Below the pieces are notes generated by a model, which saw nothing but the letters and a program-made list of their open reading frames with translations, did no database searches and was not told where the DNA came from. Both the position numbers and the translations under genes were made by a program. From positions 186,001 to 250,000 of the forward strand of contig JAHLKF010000015.1 of NCBI GenBank assembly GCA_025558075.1: DNA of 64,000 nt. Direction: 5' to 3'. Position 1 is the stretch's first letter, and each line of letters opens with the position of its first letter. Source of the stretch: Gaertneriomyces semiglobifer (taxonomy: Eukaryota; Chytridiomycota; Chytridiomycetes; Spizellomycetales; Spizellomycetaceae). Of this stretch, positions 22,022-33,373 are shown in pieces.

Positions 22022-24822
22022 TCACATGAAGTCTGCTGCCGATGGCCTCACTCTCGTCCGCGCGGGTGGTGAGCTCGATGTCCTACTGCGCTGCACGTCT
22101 GCTATTATTGCTGGCTTCTCCAGCCATACTTCTTCTTCACTGTCTGATGAGCCATCATCGAGCCTGCTGCCCCGCTTGCGTTTCCGATCGCCCTCATGGT
22201 CGTCGCTTCTCCGCCTCTTTTTCTTTTTCTTCTCCTTTTTGCTCTTTTTCTCTTTTCGTCGGTGTCGGTCGCCAGACGATTTGCGCCGAGAGCGGTTTTC
22301 AGAGTCCGAGTCATCGGAGGACCTTGGGCGCCCTTCACCTTGACGTTCCTCTGCCACATTTTGTGAGGCTTCGGGTGCGTGACGGGACACTAATTCCACA
22401 ACAGGATCTTCTGCGTCATCATGTCGCTGATGCGCCGGTGTAACACTTGCATTATGCGCAAGTCCTGGCTCACCTATTGAAGCGCTGGGGTCGTTCGACG
22501 CCATATCCTTCCCTCGTTCTTCCTTCTTACGGAAGATGGGTCGAAACGTGGGCGGAGGCAACTTTTCTACCATTGCCGCTGAGGTCGAAATGGGAAGCGC
22601 CTTGCCGCGGTCGTCCTTCTTCCGGAACACCGGGCGCAAAGCACCTAGAGTGGAGCTATGACTGTCAACACTATTACTCGTCGGCACGGATATCTGTGTT
22701 GCAGCTGGAGGCACCGGCGTGGCATCCTCTTCGCGCTCGCTGTCACTCGACTCCTCGTCTGAGTCGGCGAATATAGCCTTAAAAATATCCATTGGAGGTC
22801 GCTCATACTTCTCGACAGGGGCATCAGCATGTGCGCTCTCAGGTGGAAGCGAGCCACTCGACGCGCCGACGGGGTCACTTCCATCCATCGTATTGGAAGG
22901 CACGGTTTCGTTCGGTACAGGGTTTTTGTCCGTCCGCTGTGCCGCGAGCCGGTCTCTTTCGAACATCAGCTCATCCATAGTCCGCTGATTGAGCACCTCT
23001 TTTTCCTTCCTACGCTCGTCTTGAGGCCGCGGTCTTGCCTGGGACCGCTCCTCTTCGTCCGCATCCCCTTTGCGCTTCTTTTTGCTCTCATATGGGTCTG
23101 CAACATTGAAACGTTTGCAAAGCAGTTTGTCTGGTCGCCAATCGACGCGACTGCGGGTCAGGCGGCCGTACATGTTCAGTTGCGCTGCATCTACTGCAAC
23201 CTTTGCCTCTTCTTTTTCTAGCTTTTCTTCATGCGGTTGCTGGGAAGCAGACGTAAACCTTGACGCCATCATGGTGGAGAGTGGTTTAAAGATCTGCGCT
23301 GCTTTCGAAAACTCCAACAACTCATGCGCAGCTTCCTGGGCGCTTAGACCTTTCGGTGAAGCTGGTGCCGCTCCAAGACCAGCCTTGGCTTCAAGAAACG
23401 CCTGATATCGCCGCTGCTTGGCAGGCTCGTTTCCAAACGGCATGAAACCTTTGAGTGCTGCCAACGCGGTGTTCACGTCCACAGGAGGAGCTTCGGGAGA
23501 AGGTTTCGGCTCGTCAGGTACTTTTGATTTGTTTGCCCTTTGTACAAAGTCATGCAACCTATCCTGCTCCTTTAAGGATAAGTAAGAAAATACCGAGCGA
23601 GCTGGCGCTTTGAGCGCTTCTTCCTCTAGTATATCCCGGCGCTGATCCGCTGTAAGATGCACTTGGCGACCGCCAGCCCCCAGAGTCGCAATTGCAGTTG
23701 GTACTGTGCGGTCAAAATGGTGCTCCGGGACAAAGTCTGCTGGAACGGGCGGGCAGGTGTAAAACTTGGTCTCCGGCAAGCCTACTTTCGCAAGCACGAA
23801 ACCTGGGAGAGGTGGCCTGCCGTCATTGCATAGATTGTTTAAAACGTCTCGTGAAGAGCGCGATGGGTGCTCCAATTGTGGGTCGCTCCTTCTAAGTCTT
23901 TTGAAACGCGTGGAAAAGTCCTCCTCGTCATCGTGAATGATGGTATCATACTTGCTGGTGGTAGATGCGTAAACGTCCAGATCTTCATCCTCATCCTCGA
24001 ATACACCAACGCCAATTCCACCCTTAGGCTTTCCCGGCGTAGAGGTTGAGGAGGCAGAACCGGGCCCTTTCGCAGCTGCGAATTCATGGGCGTTGCGGAA
24101 CGGGTCATACCCTAAACCGTATGTATTGGTCTTGGCTTTCAGAACCGTCGCTACCGTGTCTTTTGGGGCAAAAGTGTACTGTTCCGCGTGGATATCATAA
24201 TCATCTAACGCATAGGTCCTTTGAGTGTACGTGGACATTGTGCACAAGCTGCGGGCGAAGTCCTACCATCATGCTTTCGTTTTCTTTTTGCTCGAGGGCC
24301 TACACCATGACCTTCTCTCCAACCCATTTGTCGCAAAAGCTTTATGCCAATGGAGTCTCGGGCAGGGCCTATAAGATCTTCTACCAATTTACCCTGTAGG
24401 CCCCCTATTGCCGCAGTATCTTCACTGATCGCTTTAGCAGCCGCTTGCTTCCTGGCCAGTTCTCGTTCAGTCCCACCAAGAATATCAAACTCTTCCGTCG
24501 GGCGTACGGAATTATCAACGTCTCCAAGATCTTCTTCATCCATAAAGTCCTCCGGTCGAGCGGCACGATACGTCGACCGTGAGCTTCGGCTGGAAACGAA
24601 ATTTGACGGAGTCCATCCTTCCTTGGAGCCTACGGTGTTGAAATAACCAGCGGAAAACCCGCCGGTAAAAGCGCCGTGGAAGCGTTTCCGTCCTTGCTCA
24701 TCGCGCGGCTCTTGTAGATGAACGGGGAGGTATTTATTCCGCTCTTTCGCTTTAACCTGCGAGACATCCGCAGGTTGCGGGGTTCCGAACGTTACAAAGG
24801 TATCGCTGCTACCGTCCGCCAT
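22022..24822 (-). CDS. GPATCH1: G-patch domain protein GPATCH1 (TGH-like)
   Basis: Two exons (24822-24267, 24204-22022) join to 912 residues. The splice removes a 62-base intron ending GCGTTAG and gives RKHDDDYDIHAEQYTFAPKD. The N-terminus has FVTFGTPQPADVSQVKAKER and FHGAFTGGFSAGYFNTVGSK. The DUF1604-type region is followed by the G-patch (GIKLLRQMGWREGHGVGP), the APKDTV and YGLGYDPF blocks, and GVGVFEDEDEDLDVYAS. The C-terminal half is charged with repeats PTFRPIFRKKEERGK and an RS-like, lysine-rich tail. GPATCH1 is a G-patch cofactor of an RNA helicase in the spliceosome. The gene stops only 124 bases from the CMC2 stop. Confidence 0.92.
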
Positions 24823-25505
24823 ATCCGGCGCTTTTCAAAGATGCGTAGTGAAATCTCCATACTGAGGATGGTAAAAAGGATTGTCAGAGTTGTTGATCTG
24901 GAATATCTTTAACGCGCTGGGGTTAAGCAACCCTACTTTTACGGAGCTTGTCAATAAGCGACTGTTATTATATGACACTGTTGGAAGATGGACAAAGCAG
25001 ATCTACGTGCGTCGCTTTTGGAATGGAAGAGCTGATACATATAGGTGTGAGAGACGTCTATAATGATTTAGGAACTATCAATGATGGCTGGTGTGGCAGT
25101 TTTTGCCATTTTGCGTTGTGCAGACAGAAAGATGCCAACCAACGTGGTTGTTGGTTGGGTCATGTATTATCATCACAATCCATAGCAGTCGCAATTTTGA
25201 AATCTGTGGGGTCGGACTACTACATATACCCAATGGTGCCAGGAGAAGGTCATCAATGCGCATAGCTGCGGGAGATTGGAATGATCTGGTTGCCACATGT
25301 GTGACCAGCAACCGTGCCCGGATGGATGGTCAACGCCGGTGGGCGAGAACATCGAATGAACCGCAGCAAAAACCCGCGCGCACCTTTTAGATATCTTGTT
25401 CCGCCACGCCCTTTGCTACGTATATATACATGGGATAGAAACTCTATCATGGCTCACGCTACTTTCATGAATGCCGCTCTTCTGCATGAATGATATGTAT
25501 TGCCA
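24823..25505. other. Intergenic, HOM2 3' side / GPATCH1 5' side
   Basis: About 680 bases. Only short ORFs without known domains. It must include the GPATCH1 promoter. No RNA gene seen. Confidence 0.45.
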
Positions 25506-26594
25506 CTATTGGAGGAGCCCTTTTGCTACCGCGACTTCAGCATTCATAATGCTACTACCGGCTGCCCCGAGGATCGTGTTGTGTGATAGCAAGGTAAATT
25601 TCACGTCGAAAATGTTGCACTTGCGGATGCGGCCTACTGCAACGGCGTTACCCCTTCCAACCATGATGTCCATACGGGGTTGCGGCCTATCATCTTGTGA
25701 CATGACCACAATCGCCTGTTCTGGCGCTGACGGTGCTTTCAACTTTTGGGCATCAGACACGTATGATCGCAGGACTTCAGTAATCTGTTCCAACGATGGT
25801 GCTGGTCTCCTTGCAAATTCCACCATTACACTCTCAGTGTGTCCATCAATCACCGGTACTCGATTACAACTGGCAGACACTTTCATGTCGTTTGACATGG
25901 CAAATCCAGACGCCTGGTCATTCACTACCCCCAGAATCTTAGCACATTCTATCTCGAGCTTCTCCTCCTCTCCGGAAATATATGGCACTACATTTCCCAA
26001 TATATCGAGACTGGGTACACCGGGGTAGCCGGCCCCCGAGATTGCCTGCATAGTGGTGACAGCGACCCGAGACAAGGGCCCAAAAGCATCTTGTAATGCT
26101 TTCAAGGGTACTACTAAGCCGGTGGTAGAGCAGTTGGCGTTGGTGACAAGAAAGCCTTTGCTCAGACCGTGCACTCTCCGTTGGTGAGCAAGGACGTCCA
26201 GATGAGATGTGTTCACTAGCGGCACAACCAATGGTACAATCGGATCCATCCGGTGATTTTTGGCATTTGAGAACACGGCAAAGTCGGCTTTGAGAAACGC
26301 GGTTTCAATGTCACCGGCAACATCCGAATCCAGACCAGAAAAAACCACTCTGCAATCCTTGAAATTCTGCGGTTCGCACAGCTGTACGGTAAGAGAGGCA
26401 ACCTCAGCGGGAATGACACTGCTCTGCTTCCAAGACCTGGAAGCGGCCTGCGCATAGGACTTCCCTGCTGAGCGCGCGGACGCCCCTACGGCGCTTACAT
26501 AGAAATAAGGATGGTCTTCCAAAAGTTGAATAAACCGTTGCCCCACGGTGCCCGTAGCGCCCAGAATGCCTACTGGAATCTTTTGCTGTACCAT
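25506..26594 (-). CDS. HOM2: Aspartate-semialdehyde dehydrogenase
   Basis: Intron-free 362-residue ORF matching fungal Hom2. It has an N-terminal NADPH-binding loop (VGILGATGTVGQRF), a phosphate-binding region (SNAKNHRMD), the catalytic cysteine in TNANCSTTGLVVPLK, and the conserved ISGAGYPGVPSLDI and CNRVPVIDGHTE motifs with a substrate-binding histidine. The enzyme converts aspartyl-4-phosphate to aspartate semialdehyde, the branch point to threonine, methionine and, by the diaminopimelate route, lysine. It is cytosolic. A TCACGTGA palindrome sits about 200 bases upstream, the sequence bound by Cbf1 at methionine-pathway genes of yeast. Confidence 0.97.
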   Translation of the reverse strand: MVQQKIPVGILGATGTVGQRFIQLLEDHPYFYVSAVGASARSAGKSYAQAASRSWKQSSVIPAEVASLTVQLCEPQNFKDCRVVFSGLDSDVAGDIETAFLKADFAVFSNAKNHRMDPIVPLVVPLVNTSHLDVLAHQRRVHGLSKGFLVTNANCSTTGLVVPLKALQDAFGPLSRVAVTTMQAISGAGYPGVPSLDILGNVVPYISGEEEKLEIECAKILGVVNDQASGFAMSNDMKVSASCNRVPVIDGHTESVMVEFARRPAPSLEQITEVLRSYVSDAQKLKAPSAPEQAIVVMSQDDRPQPRMDIMVGRGNAVAVGRIRKCNIFDVKFTLLSHNTILGAAGSSIMNAEVAVAKGLLQ

Positions 26595-26794
26595 TCTGTC
26601 CTTCCCTATAGTCCAGTCCTACGAGGTAACGGCGGCGATGAAGTTTAGCAGATGTGGTTTCTCCTATGTGAGCAGAGGCCTTTTGACTTTTGAAGAGGGC
26701 TGTATTCTTTTAATCGGATTGATCGCATCTGTGAGTCACATTCGCTGAGGTAATCTTCAAAGGCACAGTCATCAACAAGATTAGGTTTGTTAAA

Positions 26795-26802
26795 TCACGT
26801 GA
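26795..26802. promoter_or_regulatory. TCACGTGA palindrome upstream of HOM2
   Basis: A perfect TCACGTGA about 200 bases upstream of the HOM2 start on the minus strand. This is the preferred Cbf1 site in yeasts. Cbf1 regulates sulfur amino-acid genes, which would fit HOM2. Regulation is inferred. Confidence 0.4.
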
Positions 26803-27149
26803 TTCTATTATTGTTGCGTGTCCACGAAATGCGAGTCCATAAAAGGGCGACTCGCTCAACTCTCCCTCAGTCGAGGATCCAGCATCGATGTAGAGCACTA
26901 CTAACTGCCATACCTTGTCGACACCCTTGTAACCAACGTGATGGTGCTTGTGTCTGTCGTGCCCTCTGCCTCTCCATGACTTGACTCCATTGAAACCAGC
27001 AGACAGGTGGGCTTCGACTTTCCAAGGAGTCATCCTCATGTTTCTTCGTGTCTAGGCTCTTTCGCATTGGCACTGGCCAGGGAATCAGTAGACCAGAATG
27101 GGGCAGCTCATCTCCCATTTGCTTCCGGGAGAAAGCACTCTGTCGGTTT

Positions 27150-27243
27150 CTTTTGGGGCGACGGTTTTGCAAATCCTTTAGCGACGAAGCTGCGGGCTTG
27201 CGCTTCGTTTGGGGCAAATACCGCTGTGACAAATCCTTTGGCT
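27150..27243 (+). repeat. Imperfect direct repeat
   Basis: Two copies share TTTGGGGC and CAAATCCTTT in the same order: first at about 27152-27182, second at about 27208-27243, with a different spacer (10 against 14 bases). It looks like a diverged local duplication in non-coding DNA. Confidence 0.35.
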
Positions 27244-28423
27244 AAATGAAAGTGGGTTCTTGACCGGGCGACGGAGCTGGGTTTGAGTCTGCGAAATAGC
27301 CTCGCACCATCTGGGAAATCGCTGGTTCCAGAAGCATGATTGGGGGAAAACTTTATACTCGTTTCATTTGGAGTGGCGGTCTAGTGCAACCCGTCTGGGC
27401 CGGTCTGGCGCTAGTTGGAACCGTGAATAAGTTGCAAGGCCGTTGCGTTAGATGTGCAGTGCATTCAGGCACATGGTGCGCCGAGTTGCTGTCAGGCGTG
27501 AAGACGAGCGCATACCGGATATGTGAACTCGTAATTCACATTCACGTTTACGTATAAGGATCTTGTTCTGGGGTAGCGGGAAGTGGCCGTCTTTCTTGAA
27601 GAAAGCATGTAGGAGTACTACTGAGTAGCAACCATTGCAGGAAGCGAGAGGCTGAAGATGATGCCAGCTCTTTGTAATTCATGATCGCCCATCTCTCCAG
27701 AGACTAGTCCAACTGCGGTGTTCGGACTTTGCGGACCACTTACTACGCTTGAATTTGAAAGGCGAAAGTGAATGAGCAGCGTTGTTCGATGGAGGCATTA
27801 ATGTTGGGCGTTGCATTCCAAAGCCCCTTTTTTCCTCGCCGTCCCTTTCTCAGGGCTATCCATGTAAGCCATATCACTACCGGCATATACCATACCATAG
27901 CAATCGGGATGCATACGCCATGTTTATACCGTTATGATGCACGTACTATGTGTGTGTGCATGGTCCATTCAAGAGAAGTAGGCGCAAGTGAGCGAGAATG
28001 TATGCAACGACCATCACAATTGCGTCTTTACAAATCTCGGCAAAAGTGAACAGAAAATCAGAACTACAACTCGCCGTTTGTTAACTAACCATAACCTACT
28101 GCTACTACTGTTCATCTTAACCTTCTGCCAACTGCATGCAGCGGAGGATAGGAGGCTCCTGACTCAGGATTGACAGCATCGTCCGTTGTTAACTGCTCAG
28201 CTTGTTGCATTGAGACAGAGCCGGCTATTATATACATGCTGCACTCATACTAGCTACCTGGCCCAGCGAAGGCAGCAACTACGCAAACACAGTCCTGTCA
28301 TATTTATGTAGGTAGAGAGGGCGGTCTGGAAACCTTACAGTGTGCCGAATTCTAAAGGCCCTTCTCCCAGTCTGACAAACCCGCCTTTGATCCCCCGCGT
28401 TCGCTGTGAACTCAAAATTCGCA

Positions 28424-29649
28424 ATGCTGCAAGTGTCCCAACCACCAGCTGCCACGACGGCTATTCCTGGGACATATTCAGCCTCACAGTCATTCTTCTA
28501 CTCTTCGGCTCCTCACCGTCGTCACGCAACGGTCGCTACTAGTCTAAGCCTAATGCGACCGGTGCCCAGCAAACAAGGTGTTTGTCGCCCCACCTGTAAC
28601 ACCTCGGAATTTGCAGAAGACTTGTCTCTCTTCAAGCGTATTGGCATATTTGCCCACAAGCTATTTACCCTGTATCCCGATCCCAATCCCAAGAGAGAGG
28701 TCTTTGTAGACGAGCTAGCAACTCTGATTAGCGCCGTTGATTTATCTCACTTGCGCCTCAAGGTACTCCTATTCTTCAGCATCTACTACCTAGACCCTCC
28801 CTTCTGACTTTCCGACTTTTTCCTTTACAGCCTGCACAATATCCTGTGGAGTACTATCCTATTTACGAATCAGCAACATGTACCATGTGCATCTTTGTCC
28901 TTCGAAAAGGAACAACTATGCCGATCCATGACCACCCGAGAATGACGGTTTTCAGCAGAATTGTAAGCGGCGAGATGCATGTGCGTACTTACAGTATCGA
29001 AAACGGCGGTGATGGCTTGCCTGCACCGACAACCATTACAGATCCAACAGTTGGCTCACCACGGCGCGCCTTTCCTGCGACAGCGGGAATGAATCGCGTG
29101 GTGTCAGCTACGATGCCAGAGTCCTTGCTCATCATCCGACCGGATAGAGGCCCCAACATTCACTCGTTCACTGCCGTTTCGGATGAAGTAGTACTGCTCG
29201 ACATCATAGGCCCACCATACAACGATGGGGACCGGCCGTGCACGTATTTCCGGGAGAACATCCCTCAAGATGGCTTACCTCCGTTTCAAACGAAGGCCGC
29301 AACCAATGGCACATACAATGGAACATCAACACCTTCAGGCGTGCCCTTACCCAGACGAAGTAAAAAAAAGCAACGAAGTAATAAGAAGAGAAGCAAATCC
29401 GGAAGTTCATCCACATCTGGTTCGTCCACGCCGGAAGAGTTTCCGATACCATCACCCGGTCCGCCCTCAAGTGAAGATTTGGCAACTTTATTGAATCGAC
29501 TTGACACGAGTGGCGTTGAGAAAATGTGTTGGCTTGTGGAAGATAGTGCTGTCAACTATGAGTGTGTGGAGCGGCCATACGAGGGCGAAACAGTTGCAGA
29601 TGTGGAACGATTTTTGCGGGTGGATATACCATTAGAGTCTACCCGGTAA
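28424..29649 (+). CDS. ADO: Thiol dioxygenase of the ADO / plant cysteine oxidase family
   Basis: Two exons (28424-28762, 28831-29649) give 385 residues, longer than animal ADO (~270). The second exon holds the cupin core. TMPIHDHPRMTVFSRIVSGE carries the two iron-binding histidines of the HxH motif, NIHSFTAVSDEVVLLDI the third, and GPPYNDGDRPCTYFREN the conserved Pro-Pro-Tyr. These enzymes add O2 to cysteamine or to N-terminal cysteine of proteins, which makes them oxygen sensors in plants and animals. The first ~45 residues are rich in Ser/Ala/His with few acids and could be a targeting sequence. A basic Ser-rich segment (RRSKKKQRSNKKRSKSG) interrupts the C-terminal part before the last conserved block. 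Confidence 0.88.
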
Positions 29650-29738
29650 TGTTTAGGAGAAATCTTGTATATAAGACTAATATCTTGGGACGCTTGGAAT
29701 GCGTTACATCTTGGAATGACTACGGGACTAGCATCGTA

Positions 29739-32409
29739 CTACTCCTCTTTCAACACTTCGTTGATACCCTTTAATGCTAAGCCGTAAAGAATCACCTCTT
29801 CTTCATTGTCATCACGCGCCCATCTGACACGACCACCCATGCTACCTGCGCCAACGTCGATACCTACCATGCCTAGATACCGCCTTTTCAAATCGTACGA
29901 CAACCTGTGACGTCTCTCTTCTGCTTTGTCGCCTAGTAGCTTTTTGGATGCTTCCGAAATGAGATAGCGGCCCAGAAAGTAAAGATGCTCGGCAATGATG
30001 ACTGTAACGACGAGCTTTGGGAAACGACCCACGCATTGCTGGGAAGCCGGAACAGTAGTGTCCCACTTGTAATATAGCGATACTAACGAGGACGCAATGA
30101 CCGAGCTCAGCCAGCTCATGACTTTCTGTTGGGTAGCACTGAATGAGGATTGTGTGGACGTGAAGTAAATGCACGCTGTTCTTACCATGATGTTGAACCA
30201 CGGGCCAATGTTATCTGCTCGCTGGGGAACGGGACGTCTTCACATGCACGGGACTGAGTGCGGGGTTCTCTTGGCAAGATTGCAAACGGACAACATACCT
30301 GGTAGCTCTGCATATTTTGAAGGCGTCTGCGCGCAACTCTAGGAAGTTGTTCAAAAGGCAAGCCAGTGGCGCCAAAGGCCAAGCCACCGAAAATAACACA
30401 ACATAACCGAACTGTGCGAAAGTCTTCAACAAATGGATGTAAAGACGAGCGAGACGACATGTTCCCATACGCACCTGAATGGCAAGTTCTGAATAGTCCA
30501 TTTCAACGTCATAGTCGGGTCTCTCAAACTCTTCTCTGACGTGCCTCACATATTTCTCATCGGGTGTCTCCTGGACTCGGGCTTTTTTCGATTTACTAAT
30601 ACCATGCATGACGGACGTCGCTTTCGTGGTTCCCATTGGTACCGCAAGTTCTGAAATCGCATTGACGACCTGGCCAGTGGTGATGAAATATACCAGTCGG
30701 TGTCGCAGAGCCTCTGGTCCAATGGAAAAGGAGAGGCTCGAAATATAACCACGAGAATGGAATAGCGTTCCCAAGGCGTCGGAAACTGGAATGATCAGGA
30801 AGGACTCGGCGAATAGGGCAAAAAATGCCGCGAGGGCGTTGAAAAAGAAGAGCTTCTTGGTAAAGTATGAGGCAAACTGGGAATCCGTCACAGGGTTCTC
30901 CATGTTTGTTAAACGGTGGGCGAGAGAGGTGTAGTAAGAATGAAACATGGGAATACAAGCACCGTAGATCATGGTTGGAACGAAGCCCTACAAAAGGCAA
31001 TATAAGTGTCAAGTTGGGCGACACTACCGCGGCCGAGACTTACCAAGTATTGCTTCCATGGACCGTCGTAGTACTCTTTAAAGAAAACCTCGGTACTGAC
31101 AATTACGGAAAAAATACCGCCTAGCACCACAATCATGGCGATGGTAATAGGAAGAGTTACCAGTCCTTGGAAAAGCCATCGCTTCCATTCAGGGTAAAAT
31201 GGCGCTCTCTCGTCGGTAACAGGATCGACCAATATTTTGGAAGGCCGGAACTCTGAACGGACCTTTTCGATTTTCGAATAATTCCGTGTTCCCCATCTGA
31301 GCGAGTAATACGCGGCTGCTTGAGTCCACAGCGCGGTGACAACAATCGACCAAATGACCTAATTAATGAAGCGTTATGCAATTGAAGAAAACAGAAATAT
31401 GAGAATCGTCCGTCTTACCGTCGCGATGCTGTAGATCGGTGAAAATTCGTTGCCCCACATATACGTGCAGATGCCAATTATAGAGAGCGGAACCAACCAT
31501 GCGAGGTAGAACCGTAAAAATGCAAAATAGTACGCCACCTAACAAATTACGGTTACTTCTCAAACCAGTGCGTCGTAAATCAACCCGGCAAATATACCTT
31601 CTCGCCAGCGTAGTCGCGAATAGTATCAAGATCATGTTCGGTCAGGAACCATTTCTTTGCCCAAGTCTTCACCCATTTCTGCAACAACAATTGCATTGGT
31701 GGCATGTACATTTAAGAAAGCCAAAAGAATATGCGCCTTACATTTGCGATTTCGCGATCGTGCGGGGCGAACAACGCTTCCACATATTTACCGCCAACAG
31801 CTCCAGTTTTGCCAACGTTGCTTTCGTCCATTGTCAATCCTGCTCCTCCTTCATATGTAGGAGTCGTCAGCAGGTCATAAACCAGCCGCAGTCGTTCGGC
31901 GCCAGACATGCGCGGCAGCTCAATGCCACCACTCTTAGTAGATGCCGGCAATTTTGGTGGCTCCAAGGCAGACGAGCCCGACTCGTTCAACCAGTCCAAC
32001 ACCCTGACAATGGCAAGCCAGAGACCAATCAGTATCATAATTGTGATGGTTTCGTACAGTCCTTTGCGCATTACCTAGATCGATAGATTTCTCTTGCCAA
32101 GATCTCATCAGGACAGTGCACGAAAATTGCCAGACGTTCGGGTTTTCCGGCTTTGCCATTTTTCCACTGTTGGATCTGAAAGCGAAGCCCTACTCCAAGC
32201 AATCTTGAAATGATGTCGTCCCATGCCTTACGGGTGTCCGCGCGCCCTTGCGCAAAAGCGGTCTCGTCGGCGCTAGAGCGAGTGTGCTTCTGTGGCGCCT
32301 TTGATAGACATGCCCGGAATACAATCACCCAGTCAGTCGCCGACAGCGGGAAGGATTTATCTCCTGTTGTCGCGTGCGCCGACGATGGCTCGTTTGTGAT
32401 CTGGGCCAT
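29739..32409 (-). CDS. Anoctamin/TMEM16 family membrane protein
   Basis: Multi-exon gene from ATG 32409 to stop 29739. The cytosolic N-terminus has ATDWVIVFRACLS and a ferredoxin-like part ending EILAREIYRSR. The transmembrane half starts with KWFLTEHDLDTIRDYAGEK, then GEKVAYYFAFLRFYLAWLVP. The family signature FGYVVLFSVAWPLAPLACLL is followed by NNFLELRADAFKI. A last hydrophobic helix (LVVTVIIAEHLYFLGRYLI) and a charged tail end the protein. Fungal relatives are calcium-activated phospholipid scramblases or ER-plasma-membrane tethers like yeast Ist2; which applies here cannot be decided. At least six introns are evident between the segments at 30.2, 30.5, 31.0, 31.4, 31.6 and 32.1 kb. Confidence 0.9.
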
Positions 32410-33373
32410 CAATACTGTTCTATATTTTTTTGCGCGAGGAAAGTTCACTTTCACGAACGCCGGAAATTCACAGGTCTTGCTGTAGGCTGCCCAGTGTTTT
32501 GAGCCAGCTATCTCACCGTATGCTGGCTTACTATATGCGTATTGAAAAAGCAAGCCGCTGTGACAACGTCACATTTACCAGTGGACGAAACGGGAGAAAG
32601 GCTGTGAGGATTTCATGGCAGTTACGCGTGCCTCCGACCAGCATCGGCTCTCAACCAACGCTAGTGGAAACGCATCAGCTGTATAAAGCCGAAATGCAGG
32701 GTTATTCGAGTCCCGCCGAGGGACTTCATCAAACCAGATTGGTGAACAGATCGTCGACCTGCGCCGTCGGGGGAAGGACGCCTCTCAAATCCACACGCAC
32801 GTTCACAATGGCACGATCAAGTACCCAATACAAAAACATGTGAGAAACACAACAGCGCAGACATGATAACAGCACGGCACTTTTGGCCTTTAGCCTCGTC
32901 ACTTGGGGCAAAAGGTCTTCCGTCAATCCCGCAGGACTCCATGAACAGCTTGGTAGATGTTAATGGGTGAATGAAATCAGCCTTTTGTAACAGAAATCTG
33001 ACGGATAATGCTGAGCACTGAATTCCAAGCAGTAGAGTTTTCGCACTAATATGAATCAAAGAGTATTTCTCTTCCTTTGACGGAAGCGCCGAGGAGGCCT
33101 CAGTTCAACGTGAATTCGCTGTCTTAGCCTGTCTAACGATCACTCACGTGACATTATGTTGAGATATGGATAACACAATGTTATCAATTGTCGGTTGGTT
33201 TGCTTCCACTCCGCCAACACAGATCCCAACTGGTCGCCAGAACTGCTGCTGGTGAACCACTTCGGCAACATCAAAGGACGTATTAAGGCTCCTATTAGAC
33301 AATTTTATTTTGGCATTTGCATCAGGATTCTGGAATTTACGCAGTTACTCACGTGGCAGAAGCACTTCTACTG
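32410..33373. other. Divergent intergenic region, anoctamin / SAMHD1-like
   Basis: About 960 bases. Minus-strand ORFs at 32729-32926 and 32817-33059 overlap each other and match nothing known. A TCACGTGA palindrome is at 33144-33151, and a further CACGTG lies at 33350-33355, 18 bases before the SAMHD1-like ATG. Confidence 0.45.
33144..33151. promoter_or_regulatory. TCACGTGA palindrome upstream of the SAMHD1-like gene
   Basis: Perfect palindrome about 220 bases before the plus-strand start at 33374. It is the third intergenic copy of this octamer in the window. A regulatory role is inferred. Confidence 0.35.

Larger units (their letters stand above)
26595..28423. other. Gene-poor divergent region, HOM2 / ADO
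   Basis: The longest stretch without a supported gene, 1.83 kb. Several ORFs of 60-120 codons exist on both strands (for example 26710-27039 and 26867-27232 minus, 27007-27249 plus), but they overlap antiparallel and show no domain. Imperfect internal repeats occur at 27150-27243. No tRNA, snRNA or transposon signature was recognised. Confidence 0.45.

Noticed and set aside
32729..33059. Minus-strand ORFs upstream of the anoctamin
   Set aside because: They could be extra 5' exons, but the anoctamin N-terminus is complete at 32409 and these pieces match nothing.
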